A stretch of DNA of 64,000 nucleotides. Source: an uncultured Eubacteriales bacterium (lineage in GTDB: Bacteria; Bacillota; Clostridia; Christensenellales; Aristaeellaceae). Numbering within the stretch: the first letter of the stretch is position 1; each line of letters starts with the position of its first letter. The notes beneath the pieces are model-generated. The model made no database searches. It saw nothing but the letters and a program-made list of their open reading frames with translations, and was not told the DNA's origin. The stretch lies in assembly GCA_902781095.1 (NCBI GenBank), contig CACZHW010000005.1, positions 1 through 64,000 of the forward strand, read 5' to 3'. Of this stretch, positions 45,762 to 53,522 are shown one piece after another. The translations under genes and the position numbers were made by a program.

Positions 45762-46591
45762 CTTCGAGCCTCTCTTCTCCTATGGGTGGCCATTTCAAAC
45801 CGTTGCCAGATTCCGGAGTACAATATATTGCGGAGAATCTCGCTGTCTTCAATCAGGGGCAGGCGTTCGAACGCAAGCGCTCCGGTTGAGAGGATGCTGC
45901 TGAGCATTCGCTCGCATTGGCCGGAAAACTCCGGATCCTGAGAGCGCGGCAAAAGCGGATTGTAGCTTCCCTTCCGGCCGTCGCGCTCTATATCTTCATA
46001 GCAGTCGCACAGGTAGATGAATTTGCCCAGTGAAAAGCCGAGTTCTCTCAAATCTTTCGCGTATACGTCCTCCCGCCAGTCGAACAGTTCCGAGAGCATG
46101 TTCCCCGTCAAGTTCGCCGCGGCATCCAGATTGCTCTCCTGCTCCTTTTCGAGGATATGGAGCTTTTGAACATACTCGGACAGCGCAGCTTCCTGGCGAG
46201 GCAACGACGCGCCCGCCCGCTGTGCCGCCCGCTTCAGTGCGGCGCTCTCCGCCAGGCGGTCCACCCGTCTTTCGTCCTCCCAGCCGTCCCGGAGTGCATA
46301 CCAGGAAACCATCAGCGAAAGCCGGGCGCAATAACCGGTTTCAGGGCCGCGGATAACAGAAACCCCGCGCACCGGGTGGACCGCACACCTGCGCCGTGCT
46401 TCTGTTTTTTCGTCATCATAAAGGGAAGACAGCAAAATGGTGAGAAACGTCATCTCGTAACTGAGCGCCATGCGGGAAAGGGTTCCGCCCTGTTCTTTGA
46501 TGGCATGGCACAGGCCGCAGTAGAACGCGCGGTACCGGTCAAATTCCCTGAATCTGAGTTCCGCTTTGCGGACCGTCATATAACCCAACAC
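45758..46591 (-). CDS. DUF5685 family protein
   Basis: The 277-residue protein has the start typical of DUF5685 (MLGYMTVRKAELRFREFDRYRAFYCGLCH). A largely all-alpha body follows, with scattered cysteines (CAVHPV, YCARLSL, LCDCYEDIERD). The DCYEDIERDGRKGSYNPLL segment, with Asp residues on a helix, recalls all-alpha isoprenoid-type folds, but no function is established. Start is a GTG at 46591 behind GGGGGAAG. A 120-nt leader with a hairpin (CACGGTG / CACCGTC arms) separates it from its promoter. It is paired with the J-domain gene. Confidence 0.82.
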   Translation of the reverse strand: MLGYMTVRKAELRFREFDRYRAFYCGLCHAIKEQGGTLSRMALSYEMTFLTILLSSLYDDEKTEARRRCAVHPVRGVSVIRGPETGYCARLSLMVSWYALRDGWEDERRVDRLAESAALKRAAQRAGASLPRQEAALSEYVQKLHILEKEQESNLDAAANLTGNMLSELFDWREDVYAKDLRELGFSLGKFIYLCDCYEDIERDGRKGSYNPLLPRSQDPEFSGQCERMLSSILSTGALAFERLPLIEDSEILRNILYSGIWQRFEMATHRRREARR

Positions 46592-46708
46592 TCGTTCTTC
46601 CCCCGGGCGGCAGTGGTGGCTGGATTGATCCTAGTGAGACGGTGCCTGGACACCGTGGTTTTCTGTCAGTATTTCCCCAGGCCAAGCGGGGTGCGCTTGG
46701 TCCTGCTT

Positions 46709-46737
46709 ATGATAACCATACGGGAGGGAATTGTCAA
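46709..46737 (-). promoter_or_regulatory. Promoter of the DUF5685/J-domain operon
   Basis: Minus strand: TTGACA at 46737-46732, 17-bp spacer, TATCAT at 46714-46709. The leader is long (about 110 nt). Confidence 0.75.
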
Positions 46738-46789
46738 TTATCCATGCCCGGGATGCGTTTCCAAAAAGCGAAACAATCTGTATTTACTC

Positions 46790-46818
46790 TTGAAAACATC
46801 CGCAGGGCCCGATACAAT
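46790..46818 (+). promoter_or_regulatory. Promoter of the MarR-family gene
   Basis: TTGAAA at 46790-46795, 17-bp spacer, TACAAT at 46813-46818, 36 bp before the ATG. It is divergent from the DUF5685 promoter. Confidence 0.75.
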
Positions 46819-46854
46819 AATCCTATTCTACTCAAAGTGCTGAAGGAGCCCCCT

Positions 46855-47313
46855 ATGCGAACAAAAAAGACAGCGGCGATGAATTCCCTGAGCGGGCTTT
46901 CCGAAGACCTTCTTCTGCTGCCCGCCTTATTAAAAAGAAAGCTGATCCATATCGATCAGCTTGAGGAATGCAGGAATCTCTCCCATTCACAGCTCAGCAT
47001 CCTTGCCCTGCTGTACAGGCACCGCACGCTCTCCGTTTCGGAAATCTCCCGCCGGCTGAACCTCGCCAAACCCAACATCACCCCGGTCGTCGACCGGCTC
47101 TGCCTCTCCGGCCTTGTCACGAGGGAGCACGATCTGCAGGACAGGCGCGTCGTCAACGTAACCCTTTCGCCGGAAGGCAGCGCATTTCTGGAACGGATCT
47201 ATTCCGCATTCGGCACCGCGCTGCGTGAGCAGACCAAGACGATCTCGTCCGCGGATCTGCTGGCTTTGTGCAAATCCATCGACCGTCTCAGACAAATACT
47301 GGAAAAGCTTTGA
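46855..47313 (+). CDS. MarR-family transcriptional regulator
   Basis: The 152-residue winged-helix protein has the MarR core: the HTH LSVSEISRRLNLAKPNITPVVDRL (recognition helix near 72) and the wing REHDLQDRRVVNVTLSPEG. GAAGGAG lies 6 bases before the ATG, so the longer open frame from 46642 is rejected. It stands alone on the plus strand, divergent from the DUF5685 operon, so it may regulate that operon and itself. Ligand unknown. Confidence 0.9.
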   Translation: MRTKKTAAMNSLSGLSEDLLLLPALLKRKLIHIDQLEECRNLSHSQLSILALLYRHRTLSVSEISRRLNLAKPNITPVVDRLCLSGLVTREHDLQDRRVVNVTLSPEGSAFLERIYSAFGTALREQTKTISSADLLALCKSIDRLRQILEKL

Positions 47314-47331
47314 CGCCGCACCCGGCCGCAT

Positions 47332-49182
47332 CTAGTCCTTCCAGGGATGATAGGTGTCTACGACGGAGGCGACCGCTTCCACGACGCTTTCATCATTCTG
47401 ATGAACCGCCTGCCTGAGAGTATCCAGCATTTCTTCGTATTGCTCCGCGCTGATCGGATCAACGTGCGCCATATAGATCTTTTTGTTCTCCGTCTTGACC
47501 ATTTTCTCCTTCTCGGAGGACATCAGCAGTTCTTCGTACAGTTTCTCGCCCGGACGCAGTCCGATGATTTTAATGGGGATGTCCACGTTGGGCTCGTATC
47601 CATACGCCCGTATCAGCTTTTCAGCCAGGGACATAATCCGCACCGGTTTCCCCATATCGAGCACAAAGATCGTCCCCGATTCGGCGATGCCGCCTGCTTC
47701 CAGAACCAGTTGCGCTGCCTCGGGAATGGTCATAAAGTAGCGCGTCACATCCGGATGCGTCACCGTAACCGGACCGCCGTTCTGGATTTGCCGTTCCATG
47801 AGCGGTATGACGCTCCCATGGCTTCCGAGGACGTTGCCAAACCGGACCGCCATGCACTTCATCTCGCCTGCCTGACCGAAATGCTGAATCAGCATTTCGG
47901 TTATTCTTTTGGTGGCGCCCATCACGTTCGTCGGGTTCACGGCCTTATCCGTGCTGAGCTGGACAAAGCGCCCGACATGATGCGCGCTCGCTGTTTCCAG
48001 CAGGTTCAGCGTGCCGAAGACGTTGTTCTTGACCGCTTCCGCCGGGCTGACTTCCATCAGCGGCACGTGCTTATGGGCGGCCGCGTGGAACACCACCTCC
48101 GGATGATAAGCCTCAAACACCTCATCCAGCCTGTCCCTGTCGCGGATGGAGCCGATCAGCGTCAGCACCGGGCATTTTGAACCGTAGCGCTGTTTCAGTT
48201 CATATTCCAGCTCATACGCGTTGTTCTCGTAGATGTCGAAGATGATGAGCAGCCTGGGATGAAACCGCATGATCTGCCTGCAGATTTCAGAGCCGATGGA
48301 TCCGCCGCCGCCGGTTACAAGGATCGTCTTTCCGGACAGATATTCCGCGATCCGGTCGACGTTGAGCTCGATTTCATCGCGGGAGAGGAAATCCGCGATA
48401 TTCAGTTCTCTCAGAAACGGAACGCCCTCCGACTCCGTGGAATCCGTCGGCTCTGAAAGCATCCGGATATGGCAGTGGGCCTGGTTGCAGTAATCCAGGA
48501 TCTGTTCCATCCGATGGCCGCTCCCCAGGGAAGGGATCGCGATGATGATTTCCCGGATCCTGTACTTTTGCGCCAGTTCCGGGATATCCCGCACCTTGCC
48601 GCGCACAGGGACGTTCTGAATCCGCAGCCCCTGCTTGTTGTCCGCGTCATCCACCAGCAAAACGGGTCTGCCGAGCCGGCCGGGGTTCTTGTTGCAGATG
48701 TTTACCGCATAGGCCCCGGCCTCCCCGGCGCCTACGATCATGACGGGCATGGCATCGCCCGTTCCCATGGGCATCCTGTCCTTTGCGATCAGCCGCCATC
48801 CCATTCTGCTGCCGCCTACGGCTATGGTGCTGAGGATTGCAGTCAGAATCAGGGTGCTGCGGAACAGGCCGAGCACCAGAAACTGATTGAGCGCCAGCGT
48901 CAGTCCGCAGGCCAGGATGCTGAGCCCCGCCAGCCTGGCCATATCCCGGACGCCCGCATACCGCCACATGATCCGGTAGACGCCGCCGATCGTATAGGCG
49001 GACATATAACAGACCAGAATAAACGGTATCGCGTGAAGCATGGTCAGGATATGCCTCAGCGGGATATACATTTCGAACCGCAGTTCGAGGCTGAGATAGA
49101 TGGACAGCAGCACCATTGCGCAGTCCAGTAAAAACATGGAGACATTGCGGAACCGTATGCTGTTCCGCAGTTTCCCGATCAT
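47332..49182 (-). CDS. Polysaccharide biosynthesis protein, nucleoside-diphosphate-sugar epimerase/dehydratase (CapD/PglF type)
   Basis: The 616-residue membrane enzyme has four N-terminal membrane segments (to about 120), a CoA-binding-like Rossmann domain (VMIVGAGEAGAY near 150), and a C-terminal SDR domain. The SDR domain has the glycine-rich VTGGGGSIGSEICRQI near 290 and a DKAVNPTNVMGATKR active-site region. The usual SDR Tyr is replaced by Met in NVMGATK, as in the 4,6-dehydratases PglF and FlaA1. It makes a UDP-4-keto sugar for glycans or wall polymers. The start at 49182 is uncertain; the frame is open to 49257 and overlaps galK. Confidence 0.87.
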   Translation of the reverse strand: MIGKLRNSIRFRNVSMFLLDCAMVLLSIYLSLELRFEMYIPLRHILTMLHAIPFILVCYMSAYTIGGVYRIMWRYAGVRDMARLAGLSILACGLTLALNQFLVLGLFRSTLILTAILSTIAVGGSRMGWRLIAKDRMPMGTGDAMPVMIVGAGEAGAYAVNICNKNPGRLGRPVLLVDDADNKQGLRIQNVPVRGKVRDIPELAQKYRIREIIIAIPSLGSGHRMEQILDYCNQAHCHIRMLSEPTDSTESEGVPFLRELNIADFLSRDEIELNVDRIAEYLSGKTILVTGGGGSIGSEICRQIMRFHPRLLIIFDIYENNAYELEYELKQRYGSKCPVLTLIGSIRDRDRLDEVFEAYHPEVVFHAAAHKHVPLMEVSPAEAVKNNVFGTLNLLETASAHHVGRFVQLSTDKAVNPTNVMGATKRITEMLIQHFGQAGEMKCMAVRFGNVLGSHGSVIPLMERQIQNGGPVTVTHPDVTRYFMTIPEAAQLVLEAGGIAESGTIFVLDMGKPVRIMSLAEKLIRAYGYEPNVDIPIKIIGLRPGEKLYEELLMSSEKEKMVKTENKKIYMAHVDPISAEQYEEMLDTLRQAVHQNDESVVEAVASVVDTYHPWKD

Positions 49183-49199
49183 TCCCCTGTTCGTCTTGT

Positions 49200-50474
49200 T
49201 CAATCCTTTCCGATCATCACCGCGCCGCATGGCCTGACGCTGAGCGGTGTGCAGCATCCCCTGCCGAAGATTCTCTCCATATGGGCCATATAAGCGGTCA
49301 GCCTGTCTTCCGGTATATAGGCCTGTATTGTCCCCGCAAAACCTCCGCCGTGCACGCGCTGGGCGCCCTCTCCGCCGAGGAAGCGGCGTGTGACTTCGAT
49401 GGCCAGTGCCATCTGTTCTTCGCCGGGCCTGGCGTATACGTTTTGCAGGAGCTTCCAGCTGCTGTCTCCGGAGCGGTTGACCAAACCGAAGAAGCCTGCG
49501 AGGTCATCGTCCCGTATGGCTTTCAGCTGTTCTTCAACCCGCCGGTTTTCATCATAAAAATGCATGGCACGAAGCACGGCACGGTCTCCCGCAGCCCGCC
49601 GCACGTCTGCGATGCTTTCTTCAAAGCGCGCCGGATCGACTTCGCGGAGGACGTCCGCGCCGAAGCAGGCTGCAACGCTCTCCATCTCTTTGCGGATCGC
49701 GGCATAGTCGTCCGTGAGGTCGCCGTGGCTTCCACCGGTATTGATGACGCAGAGGACGTACCCTTTCTTCCTGAAATCGTAATCAACCTGCGTTACGACC
49801 GCCTGCGGCTTCTCAAAATCAATCGCGACCATGCCCCCTACCGAGCACGCCATCTGGTCCATCAGCCCGCAGGGCTTGCCGAAATAGACGTTTTCCACCT
49901 TCTGTGCGATACAAGCCCGCTCTACCGGATCCAGATCGAACCGGTTATACAGCCCGTCCAGTATGGCAATCATCAGCACTTCAAACGCTGCGGAAGAAGA
50001 GAGGCCGCTGCCGCGCAAAACCGAGCTGGTCACCACCGCGCTGAAACCGCCGGTTTTCATCCCTCTCGCTTTCAGCAGCGCGGCGGTTCCGCGGATGATC
50101 GACCGCGTCGTGCCGAATTCTTTTTCCTGCACCGAAAGGTCGTTCAGATCCACCGTTATGCGCGGATAGCCTTCGCTTTCCACGACGATGCAGTTATCAT
50201 TCCGCTTCTGCACACAGGCGACCGTGTCCAGATTCACCGCTGCCGCCAGCACCTTGCCGTTGTTGTGGTCCGTATGGTTGCCGCCGATCTCGGTCCTTCC
50301 GGGCGCAGAAAAAAAGAGCACATCGCCCTGTTCACCGCCAAAGCTCTGTCCAAAGCGGGCTGCCAGCTTCGCGTAACGTTCCCTCTGTTCCTTCAGCGTG
50401 TCTGCGTCCTCACCATACAACCTTTTTACCATCAGCGCAAAGGCTTCCGTAGAAATCAAATCACCGGCGTTCAT
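49200..50474 (-). CDS. galK: Galactokinase
   Basis: GalK phosphorylates galactose at C1 (Leloir pathway). The 424-residue GHMP kinase has the galactose signature GRTEIGGNHTDHNNG near 65 and the ATP loop LRGSGLSSSAAFEV near 155. The third motif is GAQRVHGGGFAGTIQAY near 365. Start is the ATG at 50474 behind GAGGAGG. galT and galE are not nearby. Neighbours are the epimerase gene downstream and Gx upstream. Confidence 0.94.
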   Translation of the reverse strand: MNAGDLISTEAFALMVKRLYGEDADTLKEQRERYAKLAARFGQSFGGEQGDVLFFSAPGRTEIGGNHTDHNNGKVLAAAVNLDTVACVQKRNDNCIVVESEGYPRITVDLNDLSVQEKEFGTTRSIIRGTAALLKARGMKTGGFSAVVTSSVLRGSGLSSSAAFEVLMIAILDGLYNRFDLDPVERACIAQKVENVYFGKPCGLMDQMACSVGGMVAIDFEKPQAVVTQVDYDFRKKGYVLCVINTGGSHGDLTDDYAAIRKEMESVAACFGADVLREVDPARFEESIADVRRAAGDRAVLRAMHFYDENRRVEEQLKAIRDDDLAGFFGLVNRSGDSSWKLLQNVYARPGEEQMALAIEVTRRFLGGEGAQRVHGGGFAGTIQAYIPEDRLTAYMAHMERIFGRGCCTPLSVRPCGAVMIGKD

Positions 50475-50485
50475 CGTGAACCTCC

Positions 50486-51001
50486 TCAAAATCCGTTCCG
50501 TTTCATTGACGAAAGGTGCCGCATGACCAGCTTTGCCACAAAACCGGTCAAAACCCCCGTAATCACTCCCGAGACCATCAGCACAGGCAGATAGCTGAAG
50601 ATGAGCTGCGGCGTATGCAGCAGGATCACCGCCATCAGCACCTGGCCGATATTAAAGCATACCGCACCGCCAACGCTTGCGCCGATCACGCTCATTCCTT
50701 TGATTCTGCTGATCAGCACCATGGCGAGGACGGAGAGCGCGCCGCCGGCGAAAGAATACAGCATGGCGCTCATGTTGCTGTAGATGAACCAGCCCATCAG
50801 CGTTTTGAGAATCATCAGGATGACGGTCTGCCGGATGCCCAGTATGTATACGCCGTAGAGCAAAACCGAATTGGCCAGTCCCAGTTTGATTCCCGGGATC
50901 CCAACAGGCAGCGGAAACTGCCGCTCGATAAGGCCGAGAACGAGCATCAGGCTGGTCAGGATGCCGGACAGGGCAATCCGCCACGCCAATCCCCTGCGCA
51001 T
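50486..51001 (-). CDS. Gx transporter family protein (heptaprenyl diphosphate synthase component I-like)
   Basis: The product (about 171 residues) is hydrophobic, with five or six membrane segments. The family motif LPVGIPGIKLGLANSVLLY lies near 35. These proteins are annotated as Hpre_diP_synt_I but look like ECF-type substrate-binding membrane proteins. The neighbouring NusG-II gene is a typical partner in Bacillota. Start at the second ATG (51001) gives proper spacing from GGAAGGAG. Confidence 0.85.
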   Translation of the reverse strand: MRRGLAWRIALSGILTSLMLVLGLIERQFPLPVGIPGIKLGLANSVLLYGVYILGIRQTVILMILKTLMGWFIYSNMSAMLYSFAGGALSVLAMVLISRIKGMSVIGASVGGAVCFNIGQVLMAVILLHTPQLIFSYLPVLMVSGVITGVLTGFVAKLVMRHLSSMKRNGF

Positions 51002-51019
51002 GTACGCCATCTCCTTCCG

Positions 51020-51631
51020 TTACTCGGCATCGACAGGCACCATTTCAACCTGCACGCCGTTCGGCAGACAGATGATGTACGTGCTGAGAATGCGCGTCTT
51101 GTAGTTTTCCAGCGTAATCACGCCCTCACCCACGCAATCCTGGTTTTCACAGGTTGACGAATCCATTTCGACGGAATCCGGTGTGATGTGGATGCGGTTG
51201 ATCTTGTCCGCGCCCTGCCTGACGGTGATGATCTTGTCCCTGTCCATGGGAATGGGATCCCCGTACTGCCGCCCGTTCAGCGTAATGACCACATATCCGC
51301 GGACCGCAGCCGGAGCTGCCGCCATTTGCGGGCCCGCCGGTCCTGCTGCCGGAGCCGGCTTGGCAGGCCCCGCAGGGGCGGCAGACGCCTCCGGTGTTTC
51401 TTCCGGCTGTTCAGGCGCCGCTGTTTCCTCCTGTCCGTCAGAGGACGGGGAGGGCTGTTCGTCCGCGGTGCGGGCTGTCTCCGGACTTCCGGTCTGTTCC
51501 GGTCCGGTTGTTTCAAGCATGGCCTGAATCCGTTCCCGCCCATCCTGTCTGGGGCGCACAGCATTGATGATCAGTAAAAGGCAGGCGACAGCCAGAACGC
51601 CTGCAATCAGTACGACTTCTTTTTTTCTCAT
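51020..51631 (-). CDS. Exported NusG domain II protein
   Basis: The product (about 203 residues) has an N-terminal membrane anchor (VVLIAGVLAVACLLLIINAV), a Pro/Ala/Glu-rich low-complexity stretch at about 30-110, and a C-terminal NusG domain II fold outside the cell. The fold includes GYVVITLNGRQYGDPIPM and a disulfide-capable CENQDC motif. It lies directly before the Gx transporter gene, a recurrent pair. The ATG overlaps the rsfS stop as ATGA. The long Pro/Ala linker is more extended than in most relatives. Confidence 0.85.
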   Translation of the reverse strand: MRKKEVVLIAGVLAVACLLLIINAVRPRQDGRERIQAMLETTGPEQTGSPETARTADEQPSPSSDGQEETAAPEQPEETPEASAAPAGPAKPAPAAGPAGPQMAAAPAAVRGYVVITLNGRQYGDPIPMDRDKIITVRQGADKINRIHITPDSVEMDSSTCENQDCVGEGVITLENYKTRILSTYIICLPNGVQVEMVPVDAE

Positions 51632-52017
51632 TCCTGAGGCTTCTCCTGATCCGCGTCCGACGGGCTGATCCACTCCGTCTCTGCAATTTCGTTCTCACCA
51701 TTGGACCAGAGATGCTCCAGCTGATAATAGTCCCTGTCCTTCTCGTGGAAGATGTGAACCATCACGTCGCCGTAGTCAAGCACGACCCAGTGCCCTGCGC
51801 TGACGCCTTCCTTGCGTTTGACGAAGATGTCTTTCTTGGCCAGTTCCTCCTGCACGTGGTCGGCCAGCGCCTTAACCTGCGGGACAGATCTGCCCGTAGC
51901 GATGACCAGGTAATCCGTGATGACCGTCAGCTCGCTGACCGCCAGCACGACAATCTGCATAGCCTTTTTCGAATCCAGCGTTCTGGCTGCTTCCAATGCG
52001 ATTTCTCTTCCGTTCAT
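51628..52017 (-). CDS. rsfS: Ribosomal silencing factor RsfS
   Basis: RsfS binds L14 on the 50S subunit and blocks joining of the subunits when nutrients are short. The 129-residue product has DIVVLAVSEL-type start (here IVVLAVSELTVITDYLVIATG) and the C-terminal GWVVLDYGDVMVHIFHEKDRDYYQLEHLW signature in near-standard form. The last 20 residues are a short acidic tail. Order yqeK-rsfS is conserved in Bacillota. Confidence 0.95.
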   Translation of the reverse strand: MNGREIALEAARTLDSKKAMQIVVLAVSELTVITDYLVIATGRSVPQVKALADHVQEELAKKDIFVKRKEGVSAGHWVVLDYGDVMVHIFHEKDRDYYQLEHLWSNGENEIAETEWISPSDADQEKPQE

Positions 52018-52032
52018 TGTTTCCCCTCCCGT

Positions 52033-52605
52033 TTAGTCTGTTTGCTGTTTGCTGTCTGCGTAAGCGTCAATCGCTCTCTGTGTGTCGGGGTGAACCGGTT
52101 TCCCCTGGGCCCGGACATGTCCGACGCTCATCGAAAGCCCCAGTTTCATCGCTTCGTCCAGGTCGGTGCGGCATGTGCGCCGCAATGCGTCCAGCCCCGG
52201 AAAGGGTTTCCGGTTTGGTTCGATCATATCCGCCAAATAGATGATCTTTTCCAGTTTCGTCATGCCCGGCTTCCCCGTCGTGTGCCAGCGGATTGCCCCC
52301 AGGACGTCGGGGTCTTCGACATGAAACTCGTCCCGTGCCACGCACATGCCGGCCGCCGCATGCATCAGCGCTTTGGACGTCTCTGCCAGCGGGTCGTGCG
52401 GCAAATCCTTCGCCGCTTTTTTCATTTCGTCCAGCGTCAGGCATTTGGCGCAGTCGTGCAGGTAAGCCGCCAGCCTGGCCTTTTCGGTGTCTTCCCCATA
52501 GCGTTCCGCCATTTCCACGGCTGTCTTCACGACACCGAGCGTGTGCCGATACCGTTCCTCGCTCAGTGCCTTTTTCATCCGGTGATCGATTTTTTCCCAA
52601 TTCAC
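52033..52605 (-). CDS. yqeK: HD-domain hydrolase YqeK
   Basis: YqeK hydrolyses diadenosine tetraphosphate symmetrically to ADP. The 190-residue HD protein has RYRHTLGVVKTA with the first metal His, AAYLHDCAKCL with the HD pair near 57, and a later IRWHTTG. Its ATG overlaps the stop of the upstream methyltransferase by 4 bp. Confidence 0.93.
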   Translation of the reverse strand: MNWEKIDHRMKKALSEERYRHTLGVVKTAVEMAERYGEDTEKARLAAYLHDCAKCLTLDEMKKAAKDLPHDPLAETSKALMHAAAGMCVARDEFHVEDPDVLGAIRWHTTGKPGMTKLEKIIYLADMIEPNRKPFPGLDALRRTCRTDLDEAMKLGLSMSVGHVRAQGKPVHPDTQRAIDAYADSKQQTD

Positions 52606-53474
52606 TGTGGTTTGTCCGCTCCGTTCCCTTTGGATTCACTCTCATTATAGCATGATCCGGAAGCCGGGAAAAGATGCTCTTCCGGGCCGCCGCTGTTTTC
52701 ACCGTAGATTCGTCTCATTTCGGGCGAAAAGCCGCCCTCTCCGTCATGCGTAATGAGCGGCGGCAGTATCCTGAGCCCCGGCCTTCCCTGTTTTCTGCCC
52801 TCCAGCAGGATCAGCTTGGCCTCTTTGTCCGGCCTAGCCAGCACCAGCCTGAGCCGTTTTGGTTCAAGCCCCGCAGCCCGCATGGCGTCACACAGGCGCA
52901 TCAGCTGCGCAGAGGGAAACACCGTACAGATCCGCCCGCCGTTTCTCATCAGTTTGCTGCAGGCCTGCATCCATTCTTCGATCGGGCAGCCGGATCCGCC
53001 ACGCGCAATGGCGCTGTGCTCGTCCGGGCTTACGAGCCCGTCTCCCTTTTGCAGATAAGGCGGATTGGTGACAACCAGATCCGTCTGCCCGTAACCGATC
53101 TGTCCGGCTGCCTGCCGAGCATCGCAATTGTGAATGCTGATTCTCTCTTCCAGTCCGTTGAGCCGGACGCTCCGCTGCGCCATATCCGCCAAATCCGTCT
53201 GCAGCTCGAACCCATGGATGCGTACGCTGTCTGTCCTGGCGGCGATCAGCAGGGGGATGACCCCGCTTCCCGTCCCCATGTCCGCCACCCGTTCCCCCGG
53301 ATTTGCCGCACAAAAATCAGCCAGCAGGACAGAATCCGTGCAGAAACGGAACCCGCGCCTCTTCTGGATGATTTTGAGGCCGTTTCGCTGCAGGTCCTCC
53401 AGAATTTCGCCTTCGTGAATCCCGACCGGCATCGGTTCCTCATTCACGTCTTCTCCGTTTCCTTTCCGCACCAT
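52602..53474 (-). CDS. tRNA1(Val) (adenine-37-N6)-methyltransferase-like protein
   Basis: The product (about 290 residues) is a Rossmann SAM methyltransferase of the TrmN6/YfiC group. The SAM site is VADMGTGSGVIPLLIA near 65, and the N6-adenine motif NPPY (VTNPPYLQKG) is near 135. The opening RFCTDSVLLADFC is typical of the group. About 50 residues at the C-terminus are extra and polar. The start is uncertain among several ATG/GTG; the ATG at 53474 has GGAG at five-base spacing. Confidence 0.85.
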   Translation of the reverse strand: MVRKGNGEDVNEEPMPVGIHEGEILEDLQRNGLKIIQKRRGFRFCTDSVLLADFCAANPGERVADMGTGSGVIPLLIAARTDSVRIHGFELQTDLADMAQRSVRLNGLEERISIHNCDARQAAGQIGYGQTDLVVTNPPYLQKGDGLVSPDEHSAIARGGSGCPIEEWMQACSKLMRNGGRICTVFPSAQLMRLCDAMRAAGLEPKRLRLVLARPDKEAKLILLEGRKQGRPGLRILPPLITHDGEGGFSPEMRRIYGENSGGPEEHLFPASGSCYNESESKGNGADKPQ

Positions 53475-53522
53475 TGCTGCTCCGTTTGGCACCGTCTTCC
53501 GCTTTCCGCAGCGATCCCTTCC

